The notes below the pieces were generated by a model. That model had not been told where the DNA came from, did not search any database, and saw only the letters and a program-made list of their open reading frames with translations. The translations under genes and the position numbers were made by a program. Of a stretch of DNA of 64,000 nt, positions 34,762 through 43,876 are shown piece by piece; within the stretch, counting starts at the first letter, position 1, and each line of letters opens with the position of its first letter. Source of the DNA: Bradyrhizobium sp. 164 (lineage in GTDB: Bacteria; Pseudomonadota; Alphaproteobacteria; Rhizobiales; Xanthobacteraceae). The stretch is from contig NZ_JADPKA010000018.1 in the NCBI RefSeq assembly GCF_023073715.1, positions 209,478 through 273,477 on the forward strand, in the 5' to 3' direction.

Positions 34762-37044
34762 TTACGCCTTCATGCTCGCCTTCACGGCTTCGGCCGTGAT
34801 CGGCAGCGCCCGGACGCGGGCGCCGGAGGCGTTGAAGATGGCATTGCCGATGGCGGGCGCCACCACCGTCACCGCGGGCTCGCCGACGCCAGTTGCCTTC
34901 TCGCCGTTGGCGATCACGGCGACGGCGACCTCGGGCGTCTGGCTCATGCGCAAGGGCGTATAGCTGTCGAAATTGGTCTGCTCGATGCCACCGTCCTTGA
35001 GTGTCGCCTTCTCGTACATCGCCAGCGACAGGCCCCACAGCGCCGCACCCTCGACCTGGGCGCGGATGTTGTCGGGATGCACCTGGGTGCCGACGTCGGT
35101 TGCGACCGTGAGCTTCTTCACCGTCACCTCACCCGATGGCGCCACCGCGACATGGGCGACGCAGGCCGTCCAGCTCGCAGTCGCACGCTCCTGCGACGAT
35201 ACACAGGCCACACCCATGCCCTCGTCTTTCGGCAGCTGCTTGGTGCCATAGCCGGACAGTCCCATCGCGGCGAGCAGCGTGTTGCGCAGCCGCTGCGCGC
35301 CGCCGTCGTTCTTGCCGGCGCCATCGAGCAGCGAGATGCGGAACTGCGCGGGGTCTTTGCCCGTGGCCGCCGCGATCTCGTCGATCATGCTTTCGACCGC
35401 CCAGAAGGTCCAGCCCGGCGCCACCGAACGGAGCTGGCCGGACGGCGTGGCGTTGTGCGCGAGCTCGTTCTTGATCGCGCGCACATAATGGTTGGGCACG
35501 GTGTAGAAGAAGTCGGCCCCATTCACCGTGAAGGAATCGAGCGGGCCCTTCTTGTCGACCGACGGCGTCAGGAAGTCGGGGATTCCCCAGCGCGCGGTCG
35601 GCCAGGCCGAGACCACGTCGTGGCTGATCGCAATGAGCTTGCCATCGCCGTCCACGCCGGCCTTGACCTTTTGATAGGTAAGCGGGCGCGAGAAATCCAT
35701 CGTCATGTCGTTCTCGCGCGAATAGATCACCTTCACCGGCTTGCCGACCGCCTTTGCCGCCTGCACCGCCGGAATCATCATGTCGGCATCGAGACGCCGG
35801 CCGAAGCCGCCGCCCAGCCACATCTGGTGCATGACCACGAATTTCGGATCGATCCCGGCTGCACCTGCAGCGATCGCGCCGGAGCGCGTCGCGAACTGGT
35901 TGCCGGAATAGATGTGCAGGATGTCGCCCTTGAACTCCGCTGTGGCGTTCATCGGCTCCAGCGGCGCGTGGATGTTGATGCTGGTGGTGTATTCGGCCTC
36001 CACCACCTTGGCCGCCGAACCGAGGGCTGCATTGGGATCGCCGTCCTTGACGAAGAACTGGCCGGAATCCTCTAACATCTGAAGCCGCTTGGCTTCATCG
36101 AGCAGCGACTGGCTCGACAGCTTGGCGTTCGGACCATTGTCATAGGCGATCTTCAGCGCTTGCGCCGCCTTCTTGGCGTTGGCGTAGGTGCCGGCCACCG
36201 CGACGACCCAGCCCGACGTCGTTCCGGTCTTGTCGTCGAGCGTGACGGCCTTGATGAAGCCCGGCACCTTCTTGGCGCCGCTGTCGTCGACCGATGTCAC
36301 CGTGGCGCCGAAGCGCACCGGAGGCGTGACCACCGCGCCATAGACCATGCCCGGCAACATCACATCGATCCCGTACTTTGCCGTGCCATTGGTCTTTGAG
36401 GGGATGTCGAGCTGCGGCACCGACACGCCGATCATGGTGTATTGATCCGGCGTCTTCAGCTTGATCGCCTTCAGCTCATCCGGCGTGAAGGTTTTGGTCG
36501 CTTTGCCGCTCTTCACCACATCGGCGAACGACATTTGCTTCTTCGACTTCGGATGCACGATCATGGAATCGCGCACCACGAGCTCCGAGGCCGGCACACC
36601 CATGGCGGCAGCCGCGGCTTCCGTTAGTGCCATGCGGCCCGCGGCGCCCGCGCGGCTCATGGCGTCGAAGTTCATCATCGTCGACCAGCTGCCGCCGGTG
36701 ATCTGCGCGCCCAGTACGGGATCATTGAACTTCGGGTCGTTGGAGGCAAGCGACACGCGCATGTCGCTCCACTTCGCGCCCAGTTCCTCGCAGACGATCT
36801 GCGCCATGGTGGAGGCGATATGCTGGCCCATATCGGCCTTGCCGCAGGTCACGGTGACGAGACCGTCCGGCGAGATCGCATACCAGACGCTCGGCTCGAA
36901 GTTCGAAGGCGCCGCAAGCGCGTCGCTGATGCCGGGCACGCCGGAATAACCGAGCACGAGACCCGTCGCGGCGGTGCCGACGAGGAAGGAGCGGCGGCTG
37001 AGATCGGTCGCCTCTGGGACGACGTTGTTCACGTGCTTATTCAT
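34762..37044 (-). CDS. molybdenum hydroxylase large subunit (isoquinoline 1-oxidoreductase/aldehyde dehydrogenase type)
   Basis: 760-residue xanthine-dehydrogenase-family molybdopterin-binding subunit. A twin-arginine signal ([17 protein letters not shown]) sends the folded enzyme to the periplasm. Motifs include [24 protein letters not shown] and [14 protein letters not shown] (the molybdenum-site Glu is the E of GVGEP near 735). It is of the IorB type, without a fused FAD or FeS domain; the partner is the 2Fe-2S subunit upstream. The start at 37044 has a GGAGGCCC ribosome site, while the open frame runs on to 37845. The substrate is an aldehyde or N-heterocycle by family; not fixed. Confidence 0.9.
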   Translation of the reverse strand: MNKHVNNVVPEATDLSRRSFLVGTAATGLVLGYSGVPGISDALAAPSNFEPSVWYAISPDGLVTVTCGKADMGQHIASTMAQIVCEELGAKWSDMRVSLASNDPKFNDPVLGAQITGGSWSTMMNFDAMSRAGAAGRMALTEAAAAAMGVPASELVVRDSMIVHPKSKKQMSFADVVKSGKATKTFTPDELKAIKLKTPDQYTMIGVSVPQLDIPSKTNGTAKYGIDVMLPGMVYGAVVTPPVRFGATVTSVDDSGAKKVPGFIKAVTLDDKTGTTSGWVVAVAGTYANAKKAAQALKIAYDNGPNAKLSSQSLLDEAKRLQMLEDSGQFFVKDGDPNAALGSAAKVVEAEYTTSINIHAPLEPMNATAEFKGDILHIYSGNQFATRSGAIAAGAAGIDPKFVVMHQMWLGGGFGRRLDADMMIPAVQAAKAVGKPVKVIYSRENDMTMDFSRPLTYQKVKAGVDGDGKLIAISHDVVSAWPTARWGIPDFLTPSVDKKGPLDSFTVNGADFFYTVPNHYVRAIKNELAHNATPSGQLRSVAPGWTFWAVESMIDEIAAATGKDPAQFRISLLDGAGKNDGGAQRLRNTLLAAMGLSGYGTKQLPKDEGMGVACVSSQERATASWTACVAHVAVAPSGEVTVKKLTVATDVGTQVHPDNIRAQVEGAALWGLSLAMYEKATLKDGGIEQTNFDSYTPLRMSQTPEVAVAVIANGEKATGVGEPAVTVVAPAIGNAIFNASGARVRALPITAEAVKASMKA

Positions 37045-37529
37045 GTGGGCCTCCGTTCGGTGGCCGTGGATGCGGTGCGCATCTCGGACGCGGCCCGCAT
37101 GATCGCCTTCTGGATCCGCGAATAGGTCATGCAGCGGCAGAGATTGCCATCCATGTGAGCGACGACCTCTTCCTTGGTCGGATTGGGATTCTTCGACAGC
37201 AGCGAGGCTGCCTGCATGATCTGCCCGGACTGGCAATAGCCGCATTGCGGCACCTGCTCGGCGATCCACGCCTTCTGCAAGGGATGATCGCCCTTGGCGG
37301 AGAGGCCTTCGATGGTGGTGATCTTCTTGCCGGCGACGTCTCCGACCATGGTCTGGCACGAACGCACGGCTTCGCCGTTGACGTGCACGGTGCAGGCACC
37401 GCACAGCCCGGCGCCGCAGCCGAACTTGGTGCCGGTCATCTGCAATTGCTCGCGGATCGCCCAGAGGAGCGGCGTGTCGTTCGCCGCATCCACGGACAGA
37501 CTCCGCCCGTTGATGGTGAGTGTTGGCAT
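37041..37529 (-). CDS. (2Fe-2S)-binding subunit of the molybdenum hydroxylase
   Basis: 162-residue protein with an N-terminal plant-ferredoxin domain (C38, C43, C46 in [10 protein letters not shown], and C58) and a helical domain with the second cluster ligands CGYC and CRC (near 100 and 131). It passes electrons from the molybdenum site to an acceptor, probably a cytochrome c since no FAD subunit is present. It overlaps the large-subunit gene by 4 bp (ATGA). The downstream partner carries the Tat signal, so the pair probably co-exports. Confidence 0.92.
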   Translation of the reverse strand: MPTLTINGRSLSVDAANDTPLLWAIREQLQMTGTKFGCGAGLCGACTVHVNGEAVRSCQTMVGDVAGKKITTIEGLSAKGDHPLQKAWIAEQVPQCGYCQSGQIMQAASLLSKNPNPTKEEVVAHMDGNLCRCMTYSRIQKAIMRAASEMRTASTATERRPT

Positions 37530-37861
37530 AGGCGTCTTCCCCTGCCGGTGCATGAAGCCGCTTACGGCGGCAACTTGTGCGGCGGACGCCCACCGGGCTG
37601 GCGTCGACCTTGACGGCGAGCATGATCGCGTTAACGCGCGGAGGCAAATGCAATTTGGAATGGGTCGAAAAAACCAGCTCTGCACTTGCTCGTTGTGCGC
37701 CGCGCCAAGGACGCGGTGCAGCCACTGGACACAACAGCAAGCGCATCCGACATGCGAGCCCGTAGGCTTGGTGGCGTCCGAGGATGGCCAAACGGTCACC
37801 TACGGCCCGGTCACGCTCGGCACCATTGCTTATCGGGCGGATCAATTAAGAACGCCAAAGC

Positions 37862-37910
37862 GCTGTGGACCTTGGGGACAACGCTGCGCGTTGCCCCCAG
37901 GGTCCACAGC
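37862..37910. repeat. imperfect 49-nt hairpin element
   Basis: GCTGTGGACC (37862-37871) pairs with GGTCCACAGC (37901-37910) and inner CAACGC with GCGTTG. It lies in the divergent gap between the 2Fe-2S gene and the hydrolase and resembles a small palindromic intergenic element. Confidence 0.65.
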
Positions 37911-37945
37911 CCCAACAACAGCAGGCCTGAACGAAACGAGAATTG

Positions 37946-37990
37946 TGTTACCCATGTCGTCGGTTTGAACTGTTACCCATGTCGCCGGTT
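37946..37990. repeat. two 20-bp direct repeats (mobile-element end-like)
   Basis: TGTTACCCATGTCGTCGGTT (37946-37965) and a second copy with one difference (37971-37990), period 25 bp. Such multiple direct repeats of a TGTTACCC-type sequence resemble the internal end repeats of IS21/IS481-like insertion sequences. No transposase gene is near, so this would be a solo remnant. The CTCTCCC-type repeat begins directly after it. Confidence 0.5.
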
Positions 37991-38108
37991 GCTCAGCGCG
38001 AAGCGCCGGATGAGGGGTATCTCTCGGCTCGCGAGACTGTTTGTGAGGGGAGAACCCCTCACCCGGCTTCGCTGCGCGAAGCCACCCTCTCCCACAAGGG
38101 GAGAGGGT
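37991..38108. repeat. composite palindromic element, left end truncated
   Basis: The left arm begins at AGCGCGAAGCGCCGGATGAG but lacks the outer CCTTCTCCCCTTGTGGGAG stem, which is replaced by the 20-bp direct repeats. The right arm (about 38054-38108) is complete: ACCCCTCACC, the hairpin GGCTTCGCTGCGCGAAGCC and CCCTCTCCCACAAGGGGAG. The hydrolase gene follows at 38155. Confidence 0.8.
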
Positions 38109-38154
38109 GCACCGTTATCGCGGCGACGAAACCAGAAACAACAGGGCGGGAGCA

Positions 38155-38919
38155 ATGCCAAGGATCGATCGAGACGGCGTCGGAATCTACTACGAGGTTC
38201 ATGGTGAGGGGCCGCCGTTGCTGCTCACTCACGGCTATTCATCGACATCGGCGATGTGGCATGGGCAAATCGATGCGCTCGCGAAAAACCACAAGCTCGT
38301 GCTGTGGGACATGCGCGGCCACGGCCAGTCCGATTACCCCGATGATCCCGACGCCTACAGTGAAGCACTCACGGTCGGCGACATGGCGGCGATCCTCGAT
38401 GCTGTCGGCACTGAGCGCGCCATCATCGGGGGTCTCTCGCTCGGCGGCTACATGTCGCTTGCGTTCTATCGCGCCTACCCACAGCGCGCCCGCGCGCTGC
38501 TGATCATCGACACTGGCCCGGGCTTCAAGAAAGACGATGCGCGCGAGGCCTGGAACGCGCGCGCGCTTGCCACCGCCGACAGGCTCGACCGCGAAGGCCT
38601 TGACGTCCTCAAATCGGCGACGCGCGAGCGCGCCACCGCCAGCCATCGCAACGCCAACGGGCTGGCGCTCGCCGCACGCGGCATGCTGACCCAGCGCGAC
38701 GCGCGCGTGATCGAGCTATTGCCCGACATCACGGTGCCGTTGCTGATCGTGGTCGGCGCCGACGACACGCCGTTCCTGGCGGCGTCCGACTACATGGCGG
38801 CAAAGATCCCCGGCGCACAAAAGGTCGTGATCCCCGCCGCCGGACACGCCGTCAACATCGATCAGCCCGAGGCTTTTGTTGACGCGGTCGCGCCTTTCCT
38901 GAAGAACTTGCCGGGATAG
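38155..38919 (+). CDS. alpha/beta hydrolase
   Basis: 254-residue hydrolase, soluble. Strand and oxyanion region LLLTHGYSSTSAMW near 23-36; nucleophile elbow GGLSLGG with Ser near 95; Asp in VVGADDTPF near 203; His in PAAGHAVNIDQP near 233-236. GGGCGGGAG is the ribosome site. Family members include esterases, C-C hydrolases and 3-oxoadipate enol-lactonase; specificity cannot be read. A palindromic repeat lies in its upstream gap. Confidence 0.88.
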   Translation: MPRIDRDGVGIYYEVHGEGPPLLLTHGYSSTSAMWHGQIDALAKNHKLVLWDMRGHGQSDYPDDPDAYSEALTVGDMAAILDAVGTERAIIGGLSLGGYMSLAFYRAYPQRARALLIIDTGPGFKKDDAREAWNARALATADRLDREGLDVLKSATRERATASHRNANGLALAARGMLTQRDARVIELLPDITVPLLIVVGADDTPFLAASDYMAAKIPGAQKVVIPAAGHAVNIDQPEAFVDAVAPFLKNLPG

Positions 38920-38944
38920 GCCGGTCAATCGAGGACGCAAGACC

Positions 38945-39286
38945 ATGATGCGAGGGATCTTCGCGGTGGGCGCAGTCGTGTCGCTGCTGGCGTCGGCGGC
39001 GCAGGCCGAGCCGTTCGGCACCGTGCCGCCGCGCCGACCGTTCCTCGCAACCTTGTCGAACAACACGCCGCTCGCCTTCGGCATGGATGCCGAACAGACC
39101 GCCCGTGCCCTCGGCCAGCCGCTGCAATATGTGCGCGGGCGTCCTGGCGACGAAATCTATCTTGCTTTGCGCAACATCGGCGGCAGCCGCTTGATCCCCA
39201 ACCGCCACCGCCTGTTCCTGCAATTCCGTCACGGCCGGCTGGCAGGATGGAAGGAGGATTACGGCGAGAACTGGATGTGGGAGTGA
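38945..39286 (+). CDS. secreted protein of unknown function
   Basis: 113-residue protein with a signal peptide (MRGIFAVGAVVSLLASAAQA, cleaved before EPFGT). The mature part contains FGMDAEQTARALGQPLQY and RLFLQFRHGRLAGWKEDY, a pattern like small BamE/SmpA-type beta domains, but without a lipobox. It follows the hydrolase by 25 bp on the same strand, so an operon is likely. Function unknown. Confidence 0.7.
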   Translation: MMRGIFAVGAVVSLLASAAQAEPFGTVPPRRPFLATLSNNTPLAFGMDAEQTARALGQPLQYVRGRPGDEIYLALRNIGGSRLIPNRHRLFLQFRHGRLAGWKEDYGENWMWE

Positions 39287-39304
39287 GGTGGACCTCCCCG
39301 TGGT

Positions 39305-39399
39305 GAGGAGCGGCGAAGCCGTGTCTCGAACTAAAGGCCCCGCGGCGACATCTCGGCCTGGCATCCTTCGAGACGCGCTGACGCGCTCCTCAGATGAGG
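39305..39399. repeat. dispersed intergenic repeat, family CTTCGAGACG
   Basis: Two units: GGAGCGGCGAAGCCGTGTCTCG and CATCCTTCGAGACGCGCTGA with GCTCCTCAGATGAGG, separated by about 30 bp. Same family as 4588-4758 and 41820-41946. The dienelactone hydrolase start is 45 bp further on. Confidence 0.7.
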
Positions 39400-39444
39400 G
39401 GAAATAGCTTTCGGATCGAAGACCAACCAAGAAGGACAACCTGC

Positions 39445-40116
39445 GTGGGACAAGATATCAAGCTGACGGCTTCGGACAATTTCCAGCTGGGCGCCTATCG
39501 CGCCGATCCCGCAGGCACCGCGAAGGGCGCGGTGGTGGTGATCCAGGAGATCTTTGGGGTCAATCACCACATCCGCTCGGTCTGCGATCGGCTCGCCAAG
39601 GAGGGTTATGTCGCGATCGCGCCGTCGATCTTCGATCGGACCGCGCCGAATTTCCAATCGGGCTACTCGCCCGACGAGATCGCGGAGGCGCGCAAATTCG
39701 TCGCCAATCCGGACTGGGCCGCGATGCTGCGCGACACCCAGGCGGCGATCGATGCGGCGCGGGGTGCTGGCCCGGTCGGCATCATCGGCTTTTGCCTTGG
39801 CGGCAGCATCGCCTTCCTCGCGGCGACGCGGCTGTCGGGCCTCAAGGCCGCGATCGGCTATTACGGCGGCGCGGTGGTGCGCTTCGCGGACGAGACGCCG
39901 AAGGTGCCGACGCAGCTGCATTTCGGCGAGAAGGATGCCGGCATTTCCTTGACCGACGTCGACGCCATCAAGGCGAAGCGGCCCGATGTCGAAGTCTTCG
40001 TCTATCCGGGCGCGCAGCATGGCTTCCATTGCGACGAGCGGGCAAGCTACGACAAGGCCAGCGCCGACATCGCCTGGCCGCGCAGCATGGATTTTTTCGC
40101 AAAGCATTTGAAGTAG
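39445..40116 (+). CDS. dienelactone hydrolase-family protein
   Basis: 223-residue alpha/beta hydrolase with a cysteine nucleophile: GFCLGGS near 116-121, the Asp near 170 (GEKDAGISLTD) and His near 200 (GAQHGFHCDER). QEIFGVNHHIR near 34-44 is the oxyanion and substrate loop of the DLH family. The GTG at 39445 follows AAGGACAACC; the ATG at 39394 upstream lies in repeat DNA and is not preferred. By family it would open dienelactones in aromatic degradation, but such pathway genes are not nearby. Confidence 0.88.
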   Translation: MGQDIKLTASDNFQLGAYRADPAGTAKGAVVVIQEIFGVNHHIRSVCDRLAKEGYVAIAPSIFDRTAPNFQSGYSPDEIAEARKFVANPDWAAMLRDTQAAIDAARGAGPVGIIGFCLGGSIAFLAATRLSGLKAAIGYYGGAVVRFADETPKVPTQLHFGEKDAGISLTDVDAIKAKRPDVEVFVYPGAQHGFHCDERASYDKASADIAWPRSMDFFAKHLK

Positions 40117-40130
40117 AGCACAGCATTTCT

Positions 40131-40245
40131 CTCTCCGTCATCCCGGGGCGCGCGGAGCGCGAGCCCGGTATCCATTGTGCGTCAGGGTTAGTGGAAGAAT
40201 GGATTTTGCGCTCGCGACGTCGTTGCGCCGCGGACATGACGGAGA
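40131..40245. repeat. intergenic repeat, family CGTCATCCCGGG
   Basis: Starts CCGTCATCCCGGGGCGCGCG and ends with GCGGACATGACGGAG, the terminal CCGTCAT/ATGACGG arms pairing. A second diverged copy in the same direction lies at 40846-40953. The hypothetical gene at 40325 lies between them. Confidence 0.7.
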
Positions 40246-40324
40246 GAGCGGAAATCGGGTGGCTGCATCAGGCCGCGCGGCGATAGAGCTGGCCGATCAA
40301 GCCAACTCGCTCCGGAGCTTCGCC

Positions 40325-40807
40325 ATGCAGCAAGCCATCACGCACCTCATCCGTCGCAATCCGTTCGGAACCATGGACGTGCCAGAGCCCGATGATTCCG
40401 AAGTGAGGAACTATGCCGCGACGGCCACGCTGTCCGGCGATGCCGCGGACGCCAACGCGGCGGCGTGGGCAATAGCCGCTTCGCCCTCCGATCCGCCCGA
40501 GGGCTGCTGGCAGAGCCGCTGGAATGGCGGCGCCGATCCGACCATTGCCGGCGATACATCGGACAGATGGAAAGAAGGGCGCGCGGAAATCCGCATCACG
40601 GGAGGCCGCATCTACCTGCGCTTCGACTGGGACAACGGCCGCCGGCACGGGCTGATCGATGCGGCGCGGGAGGGCGCGGATCGCCTGGTCGGCAAGTACA
40701 TCAACCTGACCACGCCGGCGATCACACGGCCATGGGTCGGGCGCGTGGTCGACGATACGCGGATCGACGGGTGTTTTCCGAACGGGCGGCTGGATTTCCG
40801 AAGGTGA
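40325..40807 (+). CDS. hypothetical protein, 160 residues
   Basis: Soluble protein with a central SRWNGGADP and WKEGRAEIRITGGRIYLRFDWDNGRRHGLIDAAREG and end DGCFPNGRLDFRR; no recognised domain, no signal or membrane segment. Aromatic and Arg/Asp-rich strands suggest a beta-sandwich. The ATG at 40325 follows CGGAGCTTC; the frame opens upstream inside the repeat. Flanked on both sides by the same repeat family (40131 and 40846). Function unknown. Confidence 0.65.
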   Translation: MQQAITHLIRRNPFGTMDVPEPDDSEVRNYAATATLSGDAADANAAAWAIAASPSDPPEGCWQSRWNGGADPTIAGDTSDRWKEGRAEIRITGGRIYLRFDWDNGRRHGLIDAAREGADRLVGKYINLTTPAITRPWVGRVVDDTRIDGCFPNGRLDFRR

Positions 40808-40845
40808 AATGCGGACGTAGCGCCCCCACTCTCACCTTCGTCAAT

Positions 40846-40953
40846 TCTGGGACGCGCCGACAGGCGCAGACCCGGAAAGATCCATCTTGCCACAGAGTTG
40901 GTGGAGGAATGGATTCCGGACTCGCGCTCACGTGCGCCCCGGAATGATGACGG
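40846..40953. repeat. intergenic repeat, second copy of family CGTCATCCCGGG
   Basis: Diverged copy with TTCTGGGACGCGCC at the left, GGTGGAGGAATGGATTCCGG inside, and CCCCGGAATGATGACGGAG at the right. Same orientation as 40131-40245. Confidence 0.6.
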
Positions 40954-40970
40954 AGATAGTCGGCTGAAAC

Positions 40971-41726
40971 CTAAAACCAGCGCTCGCCGACGAACACGGT
41001 GTCACCCGGCGCCAAGGGCGTGCCGAGCGGGACGACGGCGCGCATAGCGCCGCCAGCTTCGGTGTGCGTGACCGTGACCACATCGCGCTTGGCGCGGGGC
41101 GAGAAGCCGCCGGCGATGGCGACCGCGCTTTCGACCGTCATATTCGGCACGTAAGGATATTGGCCGGGCGCGAGGACCTCGCCGAGAATGAAGAACGGGC
41201 GATAGGCCTCGATCTCCACGGCGACCGAGGGCTCGCGGATATAGCCGTTGCGCAGGCGTGCGGCGATTTCGCCGGCAAGGCCCGCCGTGGTGCGTCCGCG
41301 CGCCGGCACCGCGCCGATCAGCGGCATGGTGATGGAGCCGCCGGCATCGATCGCATAGCTGTTGGTGAGACCTTCCTGGCCGTAGACCACGACGCGCAGC
41401 TTGTCGCCAGCATCGAGATGGTAGGAAGAGTCATAGCGCACCGGCGCCGCCATGGGCACGGCATAGCCGACCGGCATGGGCGCGGGCGACGAGGCGAAGG
41501 AATTGCGCAGCGCGCCGATGGCGCCGCCACCGTCGGCGACGACAACGGGCTGCGGCGCGCCATAGGGCTGGCCGTAGGCCATGGAGTCGAGATCGGGGCG
41601 CGGCTGCATCACCGCGACCGGGCCGGCGGTCTGCATGCAGCCGCCAAGGGCAAGCGCCGCGGACGCTGCCAGGGACGCTGCCAAACTCGACCATCGAAAC
41701 GCGCGTGCAACCGGCACCGGACCCAT
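40971..41726 (-). CDS. polysaccharide export lipoprotein (Wza/GumB family)
   Basis: 251-residue lipoprotein. The signal (SLAASLAASAALALGGC) gives a lipidated Cys near 31. A poly-Pro/Gly/Gln-rich linker leads to the export domain: YHLDAGDKLRVVVYGQEGLTN, TMPLIGAVPARGRT, IREPSVAVEI and RPFFILGEVLAPGQYPY (SLBB-type). It would form part of the outer-membrane channel for capsule or exopolysaccharide. No Wzc/Wzb or glycosyltransferase genes are adjacent, so the substrate is unknown. The start at 41726 lacks a strong ribosome site. Confidence 0.85.
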   Translation of the reverse strand: MGPVPVARAFRWSSLAASLAASAALALGGCMQTAGPVAVMQPRPDLDSMAYGQPYGAPQPVVVADGGGAIGALRNSFASSPAPMPVGYAVPMAAPVRYDSSYHLDAGDKLRVVVYGQEGLTNSYAIDAGGSITMPLIGAVPARGRTTAGLAGEIAARLRNGYIREPSVAVEIEAYRPFFILGEVLAPGQYPYVPNMTVESAVAIAGGFSPRAKRDVVTVTHTEAGGAMRAVVPLGTPLAPGDTVFVGERWF

Positions 41727-41819
41727 CCCTCGAAACGAGACAGCTCCAGTCTTGCACCGGTTATGGTTAATAAAGCGTTTCGTACCCTCGCCTGGAGGTT
41801 GAGAGCGGGTTCCTGTGGC

Positions 41820-41946
41820 CATCCTTCGAGACGCCCGCTTTAGGCGGGCGCCTCAGGATAAGGACGGAATGCGTGGCAGCAGTGTCAACGGGCCGTGCTG
41901 CTTAGCCTCATCCAGAGGAGACCGCGAAGCGGTCGTCTCGAAGGAC
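41820..41946. repeat. dispersed intergenic repeat, family CTTCGAGACG
   Basis: ATCCTTCGAGACGCCCGC at about 41820, an inverted CGCCTCAGGATAAGG, and a second unit CTCATCCAGAGGAGACCGCG...GTCTCGAAGGACGAGG ending near 41946. It fills the gap upstream of the export-protein gene; the msrA gene ends at 42037. This is the third copy of the family. Confidence 0.75.
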
Positions 41947-42036
41947 GAGGCCTGCGCTCCGGCGTTGCGAGAAGTCATATGCGATGCTCTACCCTCCAGA
42001 GGGCGGGTAAGCGCAGCACGCTTCGACCACTTTCAA

Positions 42037-42693
42037 TTACGCGCTCACACCGACTCCAATCGGGCAGGACACGCCGGTGCCCCCTAAGCCGCAATAGCCG
42101 GCGGGATTCTTCGCCAGATATTGCTGATGGTAGTCCTCGGCGAAATAGAATGCGCCGGCGGGCGCGATCTCGGTGGTGATGTCGCCGAGACCCTTTGCGG
42201 TAAGCGCCTTCTGATAGAGCGCTCTCGATTCCGCGGCGGCCTTCTTCTGCGCGTCGCTGAAGGTGTAGATCGCGCTGCGGTACTGCGTGCCGACATCGTT
42301 GCCTTGGCGCATGCCCTGCGTCGGGTTGTGGCTCTCCCAGAATGTCTTCAAGAGCCTGTCGTAGGAGATCTTGTTGGGATCGAACACGACCAGCACCACT
42401 TCGGTATGGGCGGTGCGGCCCGAACAGACCTCTTCATAAGTTGGGTTCGGCGTGTGGCCGCCGGCATAGCCGACGGCAGTCACATGGACGCCATCGCCGA
42501 GCTCCCAGAACTTGCGCTCGGCGCCCCAGAAGCAGCCGAGGCCGAATACCGCCTGCTCGAGACCGGGGGGATAAGGCGGCTGCAGCTTCGCACCGTTGAC
42601 GAAATGGGTGGTCGCAGTCGGGATGGCTTGCGCACGGCCCGGCAGCGCCTCAGTTGCGCTCGGCAATGCGGTGGTCTTGCGCATGAACAGCAT
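42037..42693 (-). CDS. msrA: peptide-methionine (S)-S-oxide reductase
   Basis: Repairs oxidised methionine in proteins. 218 residues with the catalytic [12 protein letters not shown] segment (Cys near 53), [18 protein letters not shown], and resolving cysteines in [14 protein letters not shown] at the C-terminus. The start at 42693 follows GGAGACCCAATC. An N-terminal extension of about 40 residues before the core is rather polar and is not a signal peptide. Single gene. Confidence 0.95.
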   Translation of the reverse strand: MLFMRKTTALPSATEALPGRAQAIPTATTHFVNGAKLQPPYPPGLEQAVFGLGCFWGAERKFWELGDGVHVTAVGYAGGHTPNPTYEEVCSGRTAHTEVVLVVFDPNKISYDRLLKTFWESHNPTQGMRQGNDVGTQYRSAIYTFSDAQKKAAAESRALYQKALTAKGLGDITTEIAPAGAFYFAEDYHQQYLAKNPAGYCGLGGTGVSCPIGVGVSA

Positions 42694-42818
42694 GATTGGG
42701 TCTCCGCAACGAGCCGTCCGGTCCATGAGACAAGCGCTCAGGCGGCGAGCTCGCGATCAGTGGGGAATATAAGCATCTACGCAGCGAGAGGTAGCTCTGT
42801 TACGTGGCCCGCGCGCGC

Positions 42819-43136
42819 TCAATCCCGAGAATAGCCGATCAGCGGTTTCCGGGGGCGGAACAGGATCATCAGCAGGATGCCGAGAACGCCGAGAACGGCG
42901 AACACCGGCTGATCCAGCACCAGGCGGATCACCGAGGTCCAGAGCCAAGGCGCCTTGGCCTCGACCCAGGTCCGGAACGCGGTCTGGCTGGCCTGATTGA
43001 TATCGTTCCAGAACTGGCCGAACCGGGTGAACTTGAGGGTCTGGTCGGCCACCCAGCGGGCGCCGTCATAGACCATGAAGATGAACCCGCCGGCGAGCAG
43101 CAACAGCCCAATAAGTCGGAAAAAGCCGCGGATCAT
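42819..43136 (-). CDS. small membrane protein of unknown function
   Basis: 105 residues, two predicted membrane helices (about 8-26 and 79-97) with a cytosolic or periplasmic amphipathic middle (FTRFGQFWNDINQASQTAF). Ends RKPLIGYSRD. The start has a TAGGTGAGG ribosome site. Upstream of rpsT and divergent from it. Function unknown. Confidence 0.75.
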   Translation of the reverse strand: MIRGFFRLIGLLLLAGGFIFMVYDGARWVADQTLKFTRFGQFWNDINQASQTAFRTWVEAKAPWLWTSVIRLVLDQPVFAVLGVLGILLMILFRPRKPLIGYSRD

Positions 43137-43538
43137 GCCTCACCTACGATGGTCGTCCGACCGGACGGCCTTGCGGAACGTCGCCAGCCAATAGCCGGGC
43201 GACGGCAGAAATTCAACCTCTTCAGAGCGTTAGGGCCCGCCTCCAGCCCGTTCGCGGCCGCTTTTCCAACTCCCGAAAGCGTTGACGGTGCCGAAGACCC
43301 TCTCTATAAGGACGCCAACTGGCGGTGGGCGCAATCCTGCCGCCGCTGTTCTTTGAGCAATTGCAGGCACCTTGAGCTTAAGACTCTTTGGAGCCTCAGA
43401 GACGACCGCAAGGCCGTCGCTCATGTTCCGGGAACGGCCCAGCAACCGAACACCCTAAATCCGAGCGTCGATTAAGCGGTCAAGCAGCCGGCGCTACCCG
43501 ACCAAGACGCGACCGGTACCGCAAAGGACATTGAGACC
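43137..43538. other. rpsT leader and divergent promoter region
   Basis: About 400 bp with no gene. It contains the sigma-70-like promoter at 43282-43310 and a leader of about 220 nt before rpsT. A long leader on a ribosomal-protein gene could bind S20 as autoregulation; no fold was established by eye. Confidence 0.5.
43282..43310 (+). promoter_or_regulatory. sigma-70-type promoter (TTGACG-N17-TATAAG)
   Basis: A -35 TTGACG (43282-43287) and -10 TATAAG (43305-43310) with 17 bp spacing: the best promoter match noticed in the window. Its start point is about 220 bp before rpsT, so it probably makes a long-leader rpsT transcript. Confidence 0.65.
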
Positions 43539-43805
43539 ATGGCCAATACCACTTCCGCCAAGAAAGCGACGCGCAAGATCGCCCGCCGCACCGCCGTCAA
43601 CAAGTCGCGCCGCACTCAGATGCGCGGTGCCGTGCGCACCGTCGAGGAAGCCATCAAGACCGGCGATCGCGCCGCTGCCGTGAAGGCGCTGGCGAATGCC
43701 GAGCCGGCGTTGATGCGTGCCGCGCAGCGCAACATCATTCACAAGAACAACGCCAGCCGCAAAGTCTCGCGCCTCACCGCGCAGATCGCCAAGCTCGCGA
43801 AGTAA
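43539..43805 (+). CDS. rpsT: 30S ribosomal protein S20
   Basis: 88-residue basic helical protein that binds 16S rRNA in the 30S body. The N-terminal [21 protein letters not shown] and the C-terminal [17 protein letters not shown] pattern is typical. AAGGACATTGAGACC precedes the ATG. The gene is followed by a strong terminator, so it is not co-transcribed with dnaA. Confidence 0.98.
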   Translation: MANTTSAKKATRKIARRTAVNKSRRTQMRGAVRTVEEAIKTGDRAAAVKALANAEPALMRAAQRNIIHKNNASRKVSRLTAQIAKLAK

Positions 43806-43847
43806 TCGGCGTGATCTGATCGGCCCGACCCGATCAGCACGTCAAAC

Positions 43848-43876
43848 AAAGCCCGGCATCGCGCCGGGCTTTTTTG
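43848..43876 (+). terminator. rho-independent terminator of rpsT
   Basis: GCCCGGC/GCCGGGC stem with loop ATCGC and T6 (43870-43875), 45 bp after the rpsT stop. Confidence 0.9.

Noticed and set aside
34762..37529. complete xanthine dehydrogenase with FAD subunit
   Set aside because: Only the 2Fe-2S and molybdopterin subunits are present, and the Tat signal indicates an IorAB-like periplasmic enzyme.
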